From: Trichinella spiralis
Lineage: Eukaryota; Nematoda; Enoplea; Trichinellida; Trichinellidae
Direction: 5' to 3'
Assembly: GCA_000181795.3 (NCBI GenBank)
Contig: CM012955.1
Span: 7,371,012-7,435,011 of the forward strand
DNA: 64,000 bases
Shown piece after piece: positions 1 through 12,769 of the stretch. The notes beneath the pieces are model-generated. The model was given only the letters and a program-made list of their open reading frames with translations. It was not told where the DNA came from and did not search any database. Every line of letters begins with the position of its first letter. Within the stretch, counting starts at the first letter, position 1. A program made the translations under genes and the position numbers.

Positions 1-2534
1 ATGCGATTCATCTAAGATGAATCCATCTTGATTGTCTTCTTCTGGGCGCAATTCAACAAGAAAAGAATATTTAATTCCTGCTACAGCTTTTGCCCAATCT
101 TCAGATCCTCCAGAAGCAGGGTCTAAAATAACACAGCAAACTGTGTTCTGAAAACGCAATTCAAATTGAACCAACAACAAAATGCTAATAATGAACAAAA
201 TACACAATAATTGAGATTTTTCCGCTTTGTTAAAGTAAAATTTTCAATGTACAATAATTGCAGCACATACACAGTAAGTCAGCTCCTGTGCCCACACGGT
301 ATCTAGTTCCATAGACATTATATATAGATTGGCAAGCTGCTAATGCTACTTCTCTCTAAAATTTAATTATCCTGAGCAAGTCGTTTTCATTTTACAAGCA
401 TACCAAATCATGCACATCTTTCGGATAGGAGTAACGTTGATTTCCATATGGATACATCCATATTTGTGAATAGGAATGCAAAGTTAGGAATGCTCCTAAC
501 TGATCAGCTCTTTGCAATATAAAACGTTCTATTGCTTGTGTTTCCGGTTCGCTGAATGCACTTCTGCCACTGTATGTTTCCTGACATGGATCCTGACTAC
601 CACCCTGCTGGTTCCATTTAAAATCAAAATTTCGGTTCTAAAATATTGAAGTGTTGTTTTGAAAATGTATTTCACGATATCAATTAAACGTGAACGAGTG
701 TAGCTTCTTTATAAGATTTTTTTTTAATTTAAAACTAATCTTGTTCCGTAGTTTCATACGATTGATGATTTTGTAGATCAGACTCAGTTAAAACACAAGT
801 ATTGCAAAGTATGATGCAGATGAAGCACCAGGAATTGATACGCATTGGAAACTTACGAGATCAACACCGCGACAGCAATATGAATTTTTAAACGGTTGGC
901 AGTTTGCTGGAGAACGATTTTTTCTCCATAATCTTACCTTAAAATACAAAACGTACTTAATATGTACGTCTTTTTTTCCAGTTTTATATTAAAGCGGAGA
1001 AAAAAGTCAAAAGAATGAATCTTGCTGCAGAGTTTAAATTTAAATTAAATATTTGCATTTACCCGTGGATTTAAACTAGACCGACTAAACTCATAACCAT
1101 CAGGGTTTACCACCGGCAGTATGTACCACGTTAAGCCGTTGACATATTTCTGCACTTCCATGTCAAAATTATATCTTGTCACGAGCTATTATAATGCTAT
1201 TTAAGTACCAGTATATTGAAAAAAATATTTGTTTTACATAATTTATAATGTATAAAGCTGTACTAGGTGCAATCCATTCACGTGCATGAATACCAGCGTC
1301 AATCCATATTGCCGGTTGACTGCTGTAAAATCTACCAATCTAAAAAATACATTTAAATAAGAAATTAAAAAATTATTACTTTAACTTCATGTAAATAATT
1401 GTTTTCTAAAAATTCATATTATATATAATCACAAATTTAGGTGGCCATGGATGTGCTTGTGCAATAGTAAAAATTGAATTTTTTTTCAGATTTAATGGAA
1501 ATCAGAATTAAAAAATATTTCTTCTACAAGTATTTTTTCAAATTCACCTTTGAATATACTAGATGTATTAATATTTTTAAAACATAAATTAGCAATGATT
1601 TGTTTTATATAGAATTTTTATTTACTGAAAGATTATAATATTGAAATACCTGTATTAAATTGATTTCCCGATTTTCATGCGTATATCCAATAGTGTGCAC
1701 CTTCGCTATGTGTGGATATTGTTTCTCCAGATTTCGCATGTAATTTTGAATCTATCAATATATTATAAAAAAACAGATCAAGGTAAAGCAAGGTTTTTAG
1801 ACATACTTCACTGTAAGAATGATAGACACTAATATCAAAGTAGGGAGTTGTTAAATAGTTAAAGCGGCGTACCCTTCCTTTGCTTCTTCGAGTTTGCTTT
1901 TCTGAAAGAAATCTAAACCGCCTATTTTAGTTGGAAATTTCCAAATAAATTACTTTTCAACGTCTGGTATGCTGATGCTGAGGCTGATATTGTGTTCCTT
2001 GCATTGAAACAAAAATTTATCCATGCTAATGTCATTTACCATTATATCGACTGTTGAATTGAGAAAAGCAGGTGGCCGCCAAAAATCAATCTTTCATAAA
2101 AATAAACAATTTAAAAAGTTTGCTTAAATCAAACAATTTCAATTTACTTGATCACCGTCAGCATGCTGATACATGATTTGCAAAAACTTGAGCTGTGATT
2201 CATTTGTTGGAACAGTGCGCATAACTTTGTAAACTCTTAAAACAGTTGCATCAAATTTTGAATGCAAAACAATTTGTTTTTTATTAATTATTAATTTAAT
2301 TAAAAATTTTATTCATTGGAATAAAACAAATTAATGAAAACATCATGTTGGCAGCATTTCTTTAATGAAAGAAGTTTTTTTTGAATAACATGTTCACTTT
2401 GAATATTGATTATTAATTGTGGAATAAACAGCTAAAATTGCTTACGCATTCGATTGCATTGCATAATTTTCCTTGTCAGCAGTGGCGGTAATCAGCATGA
2501 AGAATGGAAATATTAAAGAAACAAGTTGAAGCAT
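1..2534 (-). CDS. Secreted zinc procarboxypeptidase (M14A), C-terminus cut by window edge
   Basis: Eleven exons read from 2534 leftward: 2446-2534, 2148-2235, 1954-2090, 1807-1912, 1650-1751, 1238-1339, 1063-1185, 857-937, 404-637, 271-355 and 1-122; all phases agree, giving about 423 residues before the edge. The start gives a hydrophobic signal peptide ([19 protein letters not shown]), then a propeptide with DFWRPP and a basic linker (RRSKGRVRR) suited to activating cleavage, then the catalytic domain. Visible catalytic parts, bovine CPA numbering: HAREW (zinc ligands H69, E72), LWRKNRS (R127), NRNF (N144, R145), LHSYSQ (zinc ligand H196, Y198), Y248 split across the last intron, and ELR (E270). 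The residue matching 255, which sets specificity, is Glu in [10 protein letters not shown]; pancreatic CPA has Ile and CPB has Asp, so a preference for C-terminal Lys/Arg is inferred. It would act extracellularly, in digestion or peptide processing. Only the last few residues should be missing. Confidence 0.93.
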
Positions 2535-3911
2535 ACTGTTTGTTCACTACAATGCTAAAGAGATGTGATGAACAAAATTTACTATATGCTTTCTGAAAAT
2601 AATATTAGCATTATAAAAGTATTTGTTCATTGTCAAATTTATTGTTCTGCTATATGTTTATGCAATAATTAAAAAAAGAAAGGTAATTCATTAAAAAAAA
2701 CAAATTTTCTTCAAATGTGCTTCAATTGCAGCTAAGTGAATACCGAGAAAGTGTCGCATATTTTGTGATATTGCAACTTTATCAGTATGATGAATTGAGC
2801 AAGAGGAGTGAAAAGAATACAACTTGGCAGAGCCAGTTAAAACTTCATCCTGTTTAAATTTCCATCTGGTTCTTCAGCAAAGAAGCTGACGCACGGCCGT
2901 TACCCAATTTTCAAACTAAGGCAAACTTTAAGATCATCAGCTTTGTAAAATGATGTAATAATCAATTATTAATCGTTTATTTACAAGTAATTCTCTTTGG
3001 ATATTTATGAATGACTTGAGATTTTTCCAACATTGAAGTGATTTATAGAAATAAAATATTCAATGTTACATTATGAAACAGATTATTGAAATGTAAAAAA
3101 ATGTTTTTTTCCACTATTTCTTAGAGCATGAAGAGTATAAATAAATAAATAAAAGTATAAATGCACACACATATTTATAGATTGATAAAGCTTAATTTGA
3201 TTTCAAAAAAAATAGCATAAATTGATTAGCATACACATCTTAAATGATGATCTATTCCACTTTTGTTTCGGTTCTTATAACAATATAAACTAAGTGAATG
3301 AAAATAAATAGCCGTTGCTTTAACAAATTGTTTGCATTAGCCGTCGAAATTCCTGTTTTTATTATGTAATAAAATTGTTAAGCTAATGCAAACATTGACG
3401 CTCGATAAACCCAGTGAGACGTACAAACATATTTGATAATCAATCTTCACATTTGATTATTTACTTTTGTAAAAATTTATTTCTTTTTAATCCAAAGTGG
3501 CATATTTGCAATTTTTCAATTGATATTAAATATTTGTGACGATAAATTGTTCAAGTGGCATATTTTTGCTTCAAAAATATGAGCACAATTTCAAGTTGTG
3601 CTAAAACTGAGTGCAGTGGAGCAGTCCATTTTTACCATACAAAAAAGCATATAGCATATAGCACTGCAGAGCAGAAACGCTCAAGGTGATTATACCCAAT
3701 ATAGCCCGTCAGCAAAACTAGGCCGCCAATTATGTGATTACTGTTACGGTTTGAAGTGGTTATTAGTCTGCAGCACTAGTTTGTTGTTTTTAGCAAATCT
3801 AGCCGATGCTACCACCACTTGAACAGCTAGTTTGCAGACGGTCGCAAGAATATTACAACTGCTTCTTATAGCAGATGGAACCAATTGCAACTGTACACTG
3901 TTTTAATTATT
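2535..3911. other. Intergenic region between divergent genes
   Basis: This AT-rich spacer separates the carboxypeptidase start (-) from the Trunk-like start (+), so it should hold both promoters. I see no convincing coding region. A 12-base inverted repeat lies at 3330-3341 and 3382-3393. A splice-acceptor-like TATAG ends near 3870, upstream of the Trunk-like start, and may mark the 5' end of its mature message. Confidence 0.6.
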
Positions 3912-4661
3912 ATGTTGGTTTACGGTGGATGGTTGTCGTTGGTCGATTTGTACAGTCGATTATTTTTGATTCTGTTTTTGATAATTACAAAAATTGCATC
4001 TGCTGAACAAAGCATACTGTGTCCACCAACATCCCGAAGTCGTCTGCTGTTAATGTTGGGCGAAGGTTATAACAGTCGTTACATGAGCGTGGACAAGCCG
4101 ACGGATTTTTTCATGCCTGAATTTGGACGTTTGGATTACAATTGGCCGGCAACAAATTCCCAAAAACCATTTCCCATGTCTCCTCATGGCAATGTAGGAG
4201 AATTGAATTTCAAAGTTGAAGCCGGCCATCAGCAAGTGTTGCTTGGAAATGCTCACAATCAACGTATTTTGAAACTGTTGTCAAATCTGAAAAACAGATC
4301 AACAATTGTCGAAAGTCCAAAAATGGATAAATTGAAAAGGGAAATTGTTGCTGGAACAAGTTGGACTCATGATGCTGGACATTTGGAACAATTGACTCGT
4401 GTCGATTTGCCGTGGACTTGCGAAGAACAAGCAAATTGGATAGATCTGGGCGAGAGTCGATTTCCGCGTTTCGTTCGTTCTGTTACTTGTTCATCTGATC
4501 GTTGCTTTTACGGACATTATCGATGTCGACCAAGAGCTTTTACTGTGAAAATACTACGACGACTGACCGCTAACTGCATAAATGACGACAACGGACAGCT
4601 TGTCGAACCGTGGGTATTTGAAGAGTTCGCTTTGAATTTGTGCTGCCAGTGCACCGCTTAA
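3912..4661 (+). CDS. Trunk/PTTH-family cystine-knot secreted ligand
   Basis: This single-exon frame of 249 residues is read from the first in-frame ATG. The frame is open further upstream to about 3873, so a short extra 5' coding exon is possible. An N-terminal hydrophobic stretch ending IITKIASA looks like a signal peptide. The middle is variable, and the last ~85 residues carry the family signature: PWTCEEQANWIDLG, RFPRFVRSVTC, CFYGHYRCRPRAFTVKILRR and a terminal LCCQC. Eight cysteines lie in that block, matching the cystine-knot region of insect Trunk and, more loosely, PTTH and Noggin. In insects Trunk and PTTH activate the receptor tyrosine kinase Torso, patterning the embryo ends or triggering moulting-hormone release. 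A basic KLKR near residue 148 may be a processing site. The receptor and role here are unknown. An ATG at 3875 is out of frame and could limit translation if transcribed. Confidence 0.85.
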   Translation: MLVYGGWLSLVDLYSRLFLILFLIITKIASAEQSILCPPTSRSRLLLMLGEGYNSRYMSVDKPTDFFMPEFGRLDYNWPATNSQKPFPMSPHGNVGELNFKVEAGHQQVLLGNAHNQRILKLLSNLKNRSTIVESPKMDKLKREIVAGTSWTHDAGHLEQLTRVDLPWTCEEQANWIDLGESRFPRFVRSVTCSSDRCFYGHYRCRPRAFTVKILRRLTANCINDDNGQLVEPWVFEEFALNLCCQCTA

Positions 4662-7600
4662 TAAATAACATCCACTACAACTGACCGTATGTCGTTCATT
4701 TTCATCATGACTGTTGGTGCATGTCGTTGACGTGTTTGTGATGTTTTTATCCTCATTAAAAATATTCTCCACCATCTTACACTATTATTATTTGTACTCT
4801 TTTCATTTAATTTAATATCCAAAAAATCTATTTTTTGCGAATGGAAAGTTTAGTGGAATAATTACCGTATGGATTTAGTTGGAAGTTTTACAACAGAAAA
4901 TAATCACAAATGAATAATGTGAACAATTGAAAAGAAAAATGAAGTCAACACTAAATATATTGGTTTGATGTTGAATTAAAACAACAAAAAAAATCTACAT
5001 TTCAACAGAAATGCTTATCAAGTACACATCTGTTCGAGAATTTACATATATTTACATAGATGTGCGCAAAGTGTGCATATTTTATACTGGTGAAAATTGT
5101 AATTATTGCTCAAGTTGAAGCAAACAATTCAGTTAAATTTTGCAAATAATAACCGAACCACTTTCACACTGCTAATAATCCACTGGACAAAGATTTGAAA
5201 AACAAATGCAACTATTTTCTTACACAATATTCAATTTCCCCCTTGGATGACGATGATGAAATTTTTTTTTCAATTCACTCAACAACTTTGAACAAAAAAA
5301 AGTTTAGCATTTTATGTTCAGTATTATTCGGAAAAAAAATTACAAAAATCAAAAGTATTTTACAATTATCCAATAAAAAAACGTAGATTCCAATTTGATC
5401 TTTAGATTTTAAGTGAAAAAAAGGTAATAATATTGTAATATTGAAAATTAATATTACATTTTTGTTTTCAAATTTTTCATTCAGTGCAATAAGGAATAAG
5501 AGAATAAAATGAATGTGATTAACAAAGAAGCATGCAAATTCATACCTCTTTGAAAAGGAGGTCGCCGAGGTGTGGATTAGCACAAATTAATCAACAAAAG
5601 CTTATGGGCCGAACGAGTGAAAAATACTACAAATGAGCCGAATGTGATCCAATGCCAATTATATAAACAGAAATTTCACTTGCATAAATCACGATCTGGG
5701 TTGTAATGGCTTTCACGATTGCGCGTGCGTTGCGCTTCCACTGCGACCCTGTTTACTCTGCGCTAACAAGCACATGTGAACGACCCATTACGGAACTGTT
5801 TTCTTCTTATTATTGGTAAAAGTGCACTTTTTTGAGAAAAAGAAAAAAAAAGAATTACAACAACATCCCACCTTAAAATACAAATGTCATACATGCATTA
5901 TTGGAATTTTTTATACTCATAAATTAATTGCTTTCTTCTTTTCACCTTTCTGCATCATTTTAATGCTTCGGGTGTGACCTGAGAAAAAGCTTTTTTTCCA
6001 TTTTTTTTCTTGCTTTGGAAAACTCATCTTCCGGGTTTGTGACATTGTAATGCACATCATGTTGAACACAGATTGATAATTTCCAACAGAAATGCAAATT
6101 ATTGCTTGCTTTTTTTTCGATTGAAATTACAATTACAATATTTGACAATGCAAAAACTGATTTGAAATCATCATTACCGTATGCTATGATAAATGCATTT
6201 TTACAAAATCGAAACACCGAACAACACTAAACTTACTGTCTCTTCTTCTTTTTCTTCTTGCTAATGTTCTATTATTAAATATTAAACTTTTACCTTCATC
6301 AAGCTTTATATGGTGAGGCTTTTCACCATTTTCGAAAACAGGTTCTTTTGTGAAAAGTGCATTTTTAGTATAGGTAAATTAACCCAAAAAATGAACAACC
6401 AACAGCTTTTAGAACGCGTCGAATGACCTTAAATTATTTTAATTTGAACAATATAATCAATTTTAGCGGAAGCTAAATTGCCGCTTTTGCTCAACACTAT
6501 CACCAGATGCAGGAAACAGAAGTTGAATGAACGCGACGAGTGAATGAAAATTTTTCACGCTTTTCAAGCACTTTATTTCATCAAAAATTTTTAAAACCAA
6601 CAAACAACAGAACAGCAGCACCGTTGTAGGATTGGTTTTCATATGTGAAATTTGAAAAAATTGTGGAACTTTTCAAAATAAACCAAAAAGAACCTAGAAA
6701 TTCAAGTTAGCTTTCAAAATATTATTTAAAAAAAAGCAAAATTTATTTTTAATTCTCTTTGAAAACAAATATTCAATCTTGTTGTAATTTTGAAAAATAC
6801 GTGAATGCTGTAAAATTTGTGAAATTATTATTATTACTTTGTAACAATGCTGAAAAATAATCATTTGATAATTTCAAAAGTCATACATATTATTAAAATA
6901 TATATTTGTATTTTCAATAAATCCAAACATCATTCATCAGTTAATCATCTCTGCTATGCTATCTAATCACTCGCGATTAACATCAAGTAATGAACAATGA
7001 GAATTTTTTTTAAATTCATCTAAATTCTCTGAAATTATGTTATTTTTTTACTGTTATATTCATAATACAAGTGAATCTTTATTAAACTTTTTCTTGTAAA
7101 ATTTCACTTACTTTTTCTAAAGTTATTAATTTCGAAAATTCAACAACTTTTGCTTTGATATATTCATAAATATGTATGAGCCGTTATCATTATACAGTTG
7201 GCTTGGAATATAAATGTAAAAATAAAATCAAGTTGATAAATCATCTTCGTTTGCATCATATAGCATTAACTCTTACATTGAACTCAGAAAGAGCACTATT
7301 TCGAATGAAATAGATGATAACCTTTTAAATAAATAAATAAATGTTTAATATATGATAAAAATTTTAAAGATATATTTGCAATGCTACATAAATTGTTACA
7401 CGTGTACATTTAACTTAGTTGAAATTATTATTATTATTATGGAGAAAATTGTGTGCATTTACACCCATTAATAAAGATAAAAACGATGATTTTCAGGTAA
7501 CGTTTCTATTTGTTTACTTTAAAAATTCAAATGAAATGACATTTGTAAATGTAGATAAATTTGTATTTTTCAAGTATCAAAACATTTTCTTCCAAATTTA

Positions 7601-10600
7601 TTCCATGTATGTGTAAAATTTGAAAGTTAAATTTTACACAATGGCATTTGTATTGGGAAAATGTTTAAAAATACATTCTTATCAGCATCTGCTTATCAAC
7701 GTGTTAAAAATTTTCAAAATAAAAAAGCAGAACATGCCAGCAATAAATTTAGAAAAAAACTGTTTCAATTCTTCCTGTAATATTGGTAGCTACGTGGCAA
7801 AATAAAAAACGGTTGCAATGTAATGTCATCATCCCCTTCTAAAATTAGCATATATGATTTTCAGTGAAAGTAAACATCGAGTAAAAGTTTGATTTCTAAG
7901 TTTATTCTTTAGCCAATTTTTAGAAAAATCTATATCAAAAGAAGATTTAGAAATTTGATAATGTCGTTTCTTTAATGTTTTAAGTTTGATTTTAATATGA
8001 ACGACAAAATTGTTTAATTGTGAGAATACCAAATGATTGACATTAGTGGGATGAAAATGCCAACAGTTGAAGTTATAAAATAATTATTTAACCGTAATTT
8101 TGCATGTTTTTTCGAATAAGTTGTTGTTAGATAATATCAACAACAGAAATACAAAAAATTGAAAACTTTATTCGGTAACTTTTCATTGTATTTTAAAGAT
8201 ATTCAACTTTATTCTTCTCCATCTCGTTTTTCACTATTGTTAAGCAACAGAACATACTCTGCTATTTTCTAAGCTTGTTTATAATTAAATATTTACTATA
8301 AATAATGTCAAAATGTTGTTGCAGTTTTAACTGATAAAATCAAGCCTAAAATGCTATCGCAAACTCATAAACGGCAAACATGACGTTAAGCAATCAGCGA
8401 TAAAACTCGCATTATCTCTGTTTGAATGCTGATTTATGACTGCTGAATTGTTTTGTTTTGTTTTGATTACATTAAAAATCACCAATTTTTGACAATTGAA
8501 ATAATTAATTTGACAAAATGAAGAATTAGCAAAGCAAATTTTGCCATAAATCGGAAAACAATTTTTCAAAATTACAATTTTCACGAATGTAAAGCGCAAA
8601 GCATGTCCGTGCGGAAAACTGTGCAATTTTTCAAATTTTACAATTGGCAAATCTTTGATCACAGGAATGAAACATTTTTTTTCAAACGTTTAAATTTGAT
8701 AAGCAAAATCAAATTTTTGAATTACTGTAACATGTTAAAATTCAACTGAAAATATTAACAAAGGTAGTTTTGACTGGAAAAAAGTTTTTTAAATCATTAA
8801 AATTAGTTTTACATTATTTTGTCGTCTTTAAATTCTGTTTCTCTCTACATGGATTCAATTTCAACAGATTTCATTTATTCTCCAGTAATATCCAATCTAG
8901 TGCTGACGTAATTTTTGTTGCATTATGAACAATTTTCCATCTTTCATTTCATCGATAATGTTCATCCCGATGGACAAATTCGAAAAAGCATCTAATTCAA
9001 AATCCACATCTAACCGGTAATTTAAATTAGAAATGAACAAAAAAGTCAATTTAAATTGTTACAATTTAATTCAAATTTCAACATTAAATTACACACTGGA
9101 TGAGAAGAGGAAAAATTGAAAAATTATTTTTTTTTGCAAAATATTTGTGCATAATTTATGATCTGCTTATTTTCATTTTTGTAGACAGCTTTTCTTTTAT
9201 TTGTATTGAGATAGAAAATATTGTACAAAAATGAAATAGAAAAAGCATTTGCCTAATTAAAGCGACTATTTATTGACATTTTTCGAATAAAAACTAGTTA
9301 CCATAATTGCTCTGCCATCGCCATGAAAAGTGAATAAAGACATGTGACATGGAAATGGAGGGCGGATTTTTCATTGCTATTTCATTCAGCTGTTCGACAG
9401 TTTACGACTGTGCATTGGAGAAAACTGGCAAACGGTATAATTTGCTTGGAGAAATACCCATCTGCAAAACTTTTACTATCCATCTGATCCACTTTATGCA
9501 GTTGCTTTTTTACATGCATCGACATTTGTTGTTGCTATTGTTGAAAATAATTGAAATCTGCTGCATTTACTGATTTTCTCAACATCCCATACATTTACCT
9601 CTACATACACAGAAATACGTACACATTATAAGTAAGAAAGTCATTTAATTTCTGTAATTACAATTTTATCCTTTATAAATTTATATTTATTTATTCCATT
9701 AAACTGATTTGTATTACAATTTTGCAAATAAATATGCCAAATAATGTTATCAATTTTATCAATTCACAGATTAATCTTATGTGACTTTTCACCTGAAAAA
9801 ATTTTCCCTTCGTGATGATGTAAATTCAACTTATGAAACTTGTTAATTTGCATTCTGTGCAACTTGAAATGCTTATTCAAACAAAATTTCCTCAAATCTA
9901 CATTTTCGGAGGCTTCAAGTCTATAAATTAACGAAAAAACATTTTTATTATTAAAAAAGTAAAATCAAATATTTAAGCTTTCAGTTATCAGTCAGACTGA
10001 AATTATTTTCCATTTAATCACAACACCCGCATTGCAACATTTTGAAATAACTGCTATGTTTACAGTGATACTGATCAGTTAGCTAACTTATTATAGCTGG
10101 TTTATTTTTCTGGTTGATATTTTTCTGCTTTTACCGCTTCACTGTGCTGTCAGCAATTCTGGTTTCGATTTGTTTTTGGTCTGCTGAATTTTCGGATGAA
10201 CAGTTGCTGCAGGGGCAATAGCATGAAAGACTGCCCAAGCCGGTCACACCCACCATTCCTTAGTTCCATTTGTTCTTCTGTTCATCAGCTTTCATTTTTC
10301 ATACATGCTGATTAAGCTTTCATTGTGAAATTTAAAAAAAACTCAAAAAAAACAATTGTTTAAACTATTTTGCAATATGTGGAATTGAGAGCGCAGGAAT
10401 ACATGCGATTGGATTTTCAACTTGTTGAATATTTTCATATTTTCCACTTTTATTGGACAGTAAAGATGAAAATAGACACGAAACATTAGTCAAATGAGCT
10501 TCAAATTCCAATATTATTCCTGTTATGTTTTACAACATTTAGCTATCTTTGCATGCATTTTCAACAATTACACTGCGTTTTATTTCATTTAAAATTCATG

Positions 10601-12049
10601 CTGCAGTATACTGCGTATTTTAATATATCCAATTTATACATTTTTAAAATAAATATTTCAACTTATTTTACGATTGCAAGTTTGTAAACAAAATTAGCTT
10701 TTATACTTATAATTTGTAGTTATCCTTTATTAGACATTTTTAGAAAATTATGCTTCAAATAGAGAGTATTTTCAATAATGTATAATTTTCATCCTGTAAC
10801 GATTGAATGGAAAATCATAATTAAATTATATTCATCTGGACTCATTATAAGAAAGAAATCAACACTGTTATTTGCATCTTCATTTTGATAAAAGCAAGCA
10901 TTTTTACAAATGTTATTTTTCACTATGATATCAGATTGAACTGTTCATTATTATTTTATATGCTATCATTATTTGAATGTACGTTAATTTTTAAAAGTAC
11001 TTGAATCAGTATATTTCAATTAGTATATTCTTAATATTTATTTCATATAATTTTTCATCATTTCACTTGTCCTGTATTGAAGATGAAAGTTATATCTGTC
11101 AGCGTTACTTTCTAATTAAAAAATATCTCAATTTTTCTTATTGCTAGATTTAATTTATTATTATTAACAAATGCTATTTGCTTAAGTAGCTTTCAAATAT
11201 TAATTTCAAATGACATAAATTATAATTAGACCAAATGATGTACCAGCATTGTTTATATACTAGTTTTAAAGTTATACATATTTTGCGATCACTCTAGTGT
11301 AAAGAATAGTGACCAGTAAGTATCAATAACCGTTCTGTCATATTTTTACTGTTAAATTGGAATAACACTGTAAATTCGGTCATAATTTGGTAATATCAAT
11401 GACAAAATTAAAATTCCAAATACACTGAACAGTAACCGAGGTAAAAATTTTCCCAAAGCAAACTTCTTTTTCAGCAAACAAAAGTTTCTTTGCGTATGTA
11501 TTGCATATTTTATAATTTGCATAAGGAAATTCATTTTCTAAATCTAGTTGTCATGTTAATTAATATTTTTGAAAAATAATATTAATCTTGTTTCCTTAGA
11601 TTTCCCAGTATCTTGATGTGGAGCATTTATTTACGGAAAAACTTTAAAATACACATCAAACAAACAGTGAAGTTTGAATTTCTGTTCATACAGTATGAAT
11701 TGCGCAAATAAATACAAGGGCAATATTTTTACATTAATGATTTCATTTAGAATTAAAAATTGTAATTTGAAACCTCGATTATTAATTATTATTATAAAAA
11801 ATTTTAGTCATTTTCCTTGTTGAAGCAGATAGAAACGTCGAAATTATTTTATTCTACTCTAAGAATTTGTTTATTTGTTTCTGCATCATTCATTTCCAAG
11901 CACAATTTTAGATATTCAAAGTAAATATTTATTACTTGGCTTTTGCTGTTGCATTTGTTTAATTTCTACTTTTCAAACAACATTTCGATAAAAACAAGCG
12001 AAGCAGTTTATCAGCGAAAAGTTTTTGTTTAATTTAGCACATAAAAGTG
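4662..12049. other. Long intergenic region, no supported gene
   Basis: About 7.4 kb of very AT-rich DNA between the Trunk-like gene and the first exon of the SLC4 gene. Open frames here are short and low in complexity, with codon use typical of random AT-rich sequence. Two patches are less AT-rich: 5695-5790, with several CpGs, and 10130-10270. They could be regulatory elements, but nothing in the sequence proves it. I see no tRNA, rRNA or transposase. Confidence 0.5.
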
Positions 12050-12769
12050 GTCATTTAAAGTCAGCTAAGTATACACAGAATCAAGTGAAATAAATTTCAG
12101 TGGGAAAAGAAAAAATCCAAAATAAGGTAAGCTGAATTAACATATATTTTCAAATTCTTCTTCTTCTTCTTTTTCTTTCTTTGGTTTTGTTCTTAAATTT
12201 ATTTCTAAGCAATTTGTCAAATGGTACAGATATTTTCATATTTGTACACACCCACACACAATTTTACATTTTATTTTATGAATTTTAATTTTTGAAATTT
12301 TTCCCTCAAAAATAAGGGAAATCTTACAATTATATTATAAATTGTTCTTTTTGATGTATCAAAAAAATGTGTTACTATAACTAATGCTCAGTTCGAAAAT
12401 GGAAATTATCCAACGATGCAAACCAAGTAATAAAGCACAGATCGTGTTTTAATCATTGTCAATCGGGGGAGCAACTTTTCCAACAACATGAAGTCTTGTG
12501 TATTTTTGAATAAAGCACATGTTTAAATGCTTCAAGCAAGCGTTCAAAATCATCCGACTGGTTTGTTTAATCGAACTTTTATCTTTAAAAATGAAATGAT
12601 GACAGATCAACGGGACAATGTTGTGTCACATTTTTAGCTTACGTCATTTCCTGCAAATTTCTCAAGTTGTGCGGAGAAAATTTTTCAGAAAACAATTTCT
12701 TCTTCTTCTTCTTTTCAAACTTTTCCATTTTAATAAATTTTAGACATTTAAATTAAAAAAAAAAGAAAA
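12050..12769 (+). promoter_or_regulatory. Probable 5' untranslated exon and intron of the SLC4 gene
   Basis: A good splice donor (AATAAG|GTAAGC) occurs at 12126/12127, and an acceptor (AAATTTTAG) ends at 12743, 26 bases before the start ATG. This suggests a short 5' untranslated exon ending at 12126 and a 617-base leader intron; alternatively the acceptor is used for trans-splicing. The promoter would lie upstream of about 12050. This is inferred from splice consensus only. Confidence 0.45.

Noticed and set aside
2236-2280. A non-AG acceptor in the first carboxypeptidase intron
   Set aside because: On recheck, an AG acceptor at 2236-2237 (GTTTTAAG) restores the phase and the propeptide sequence.
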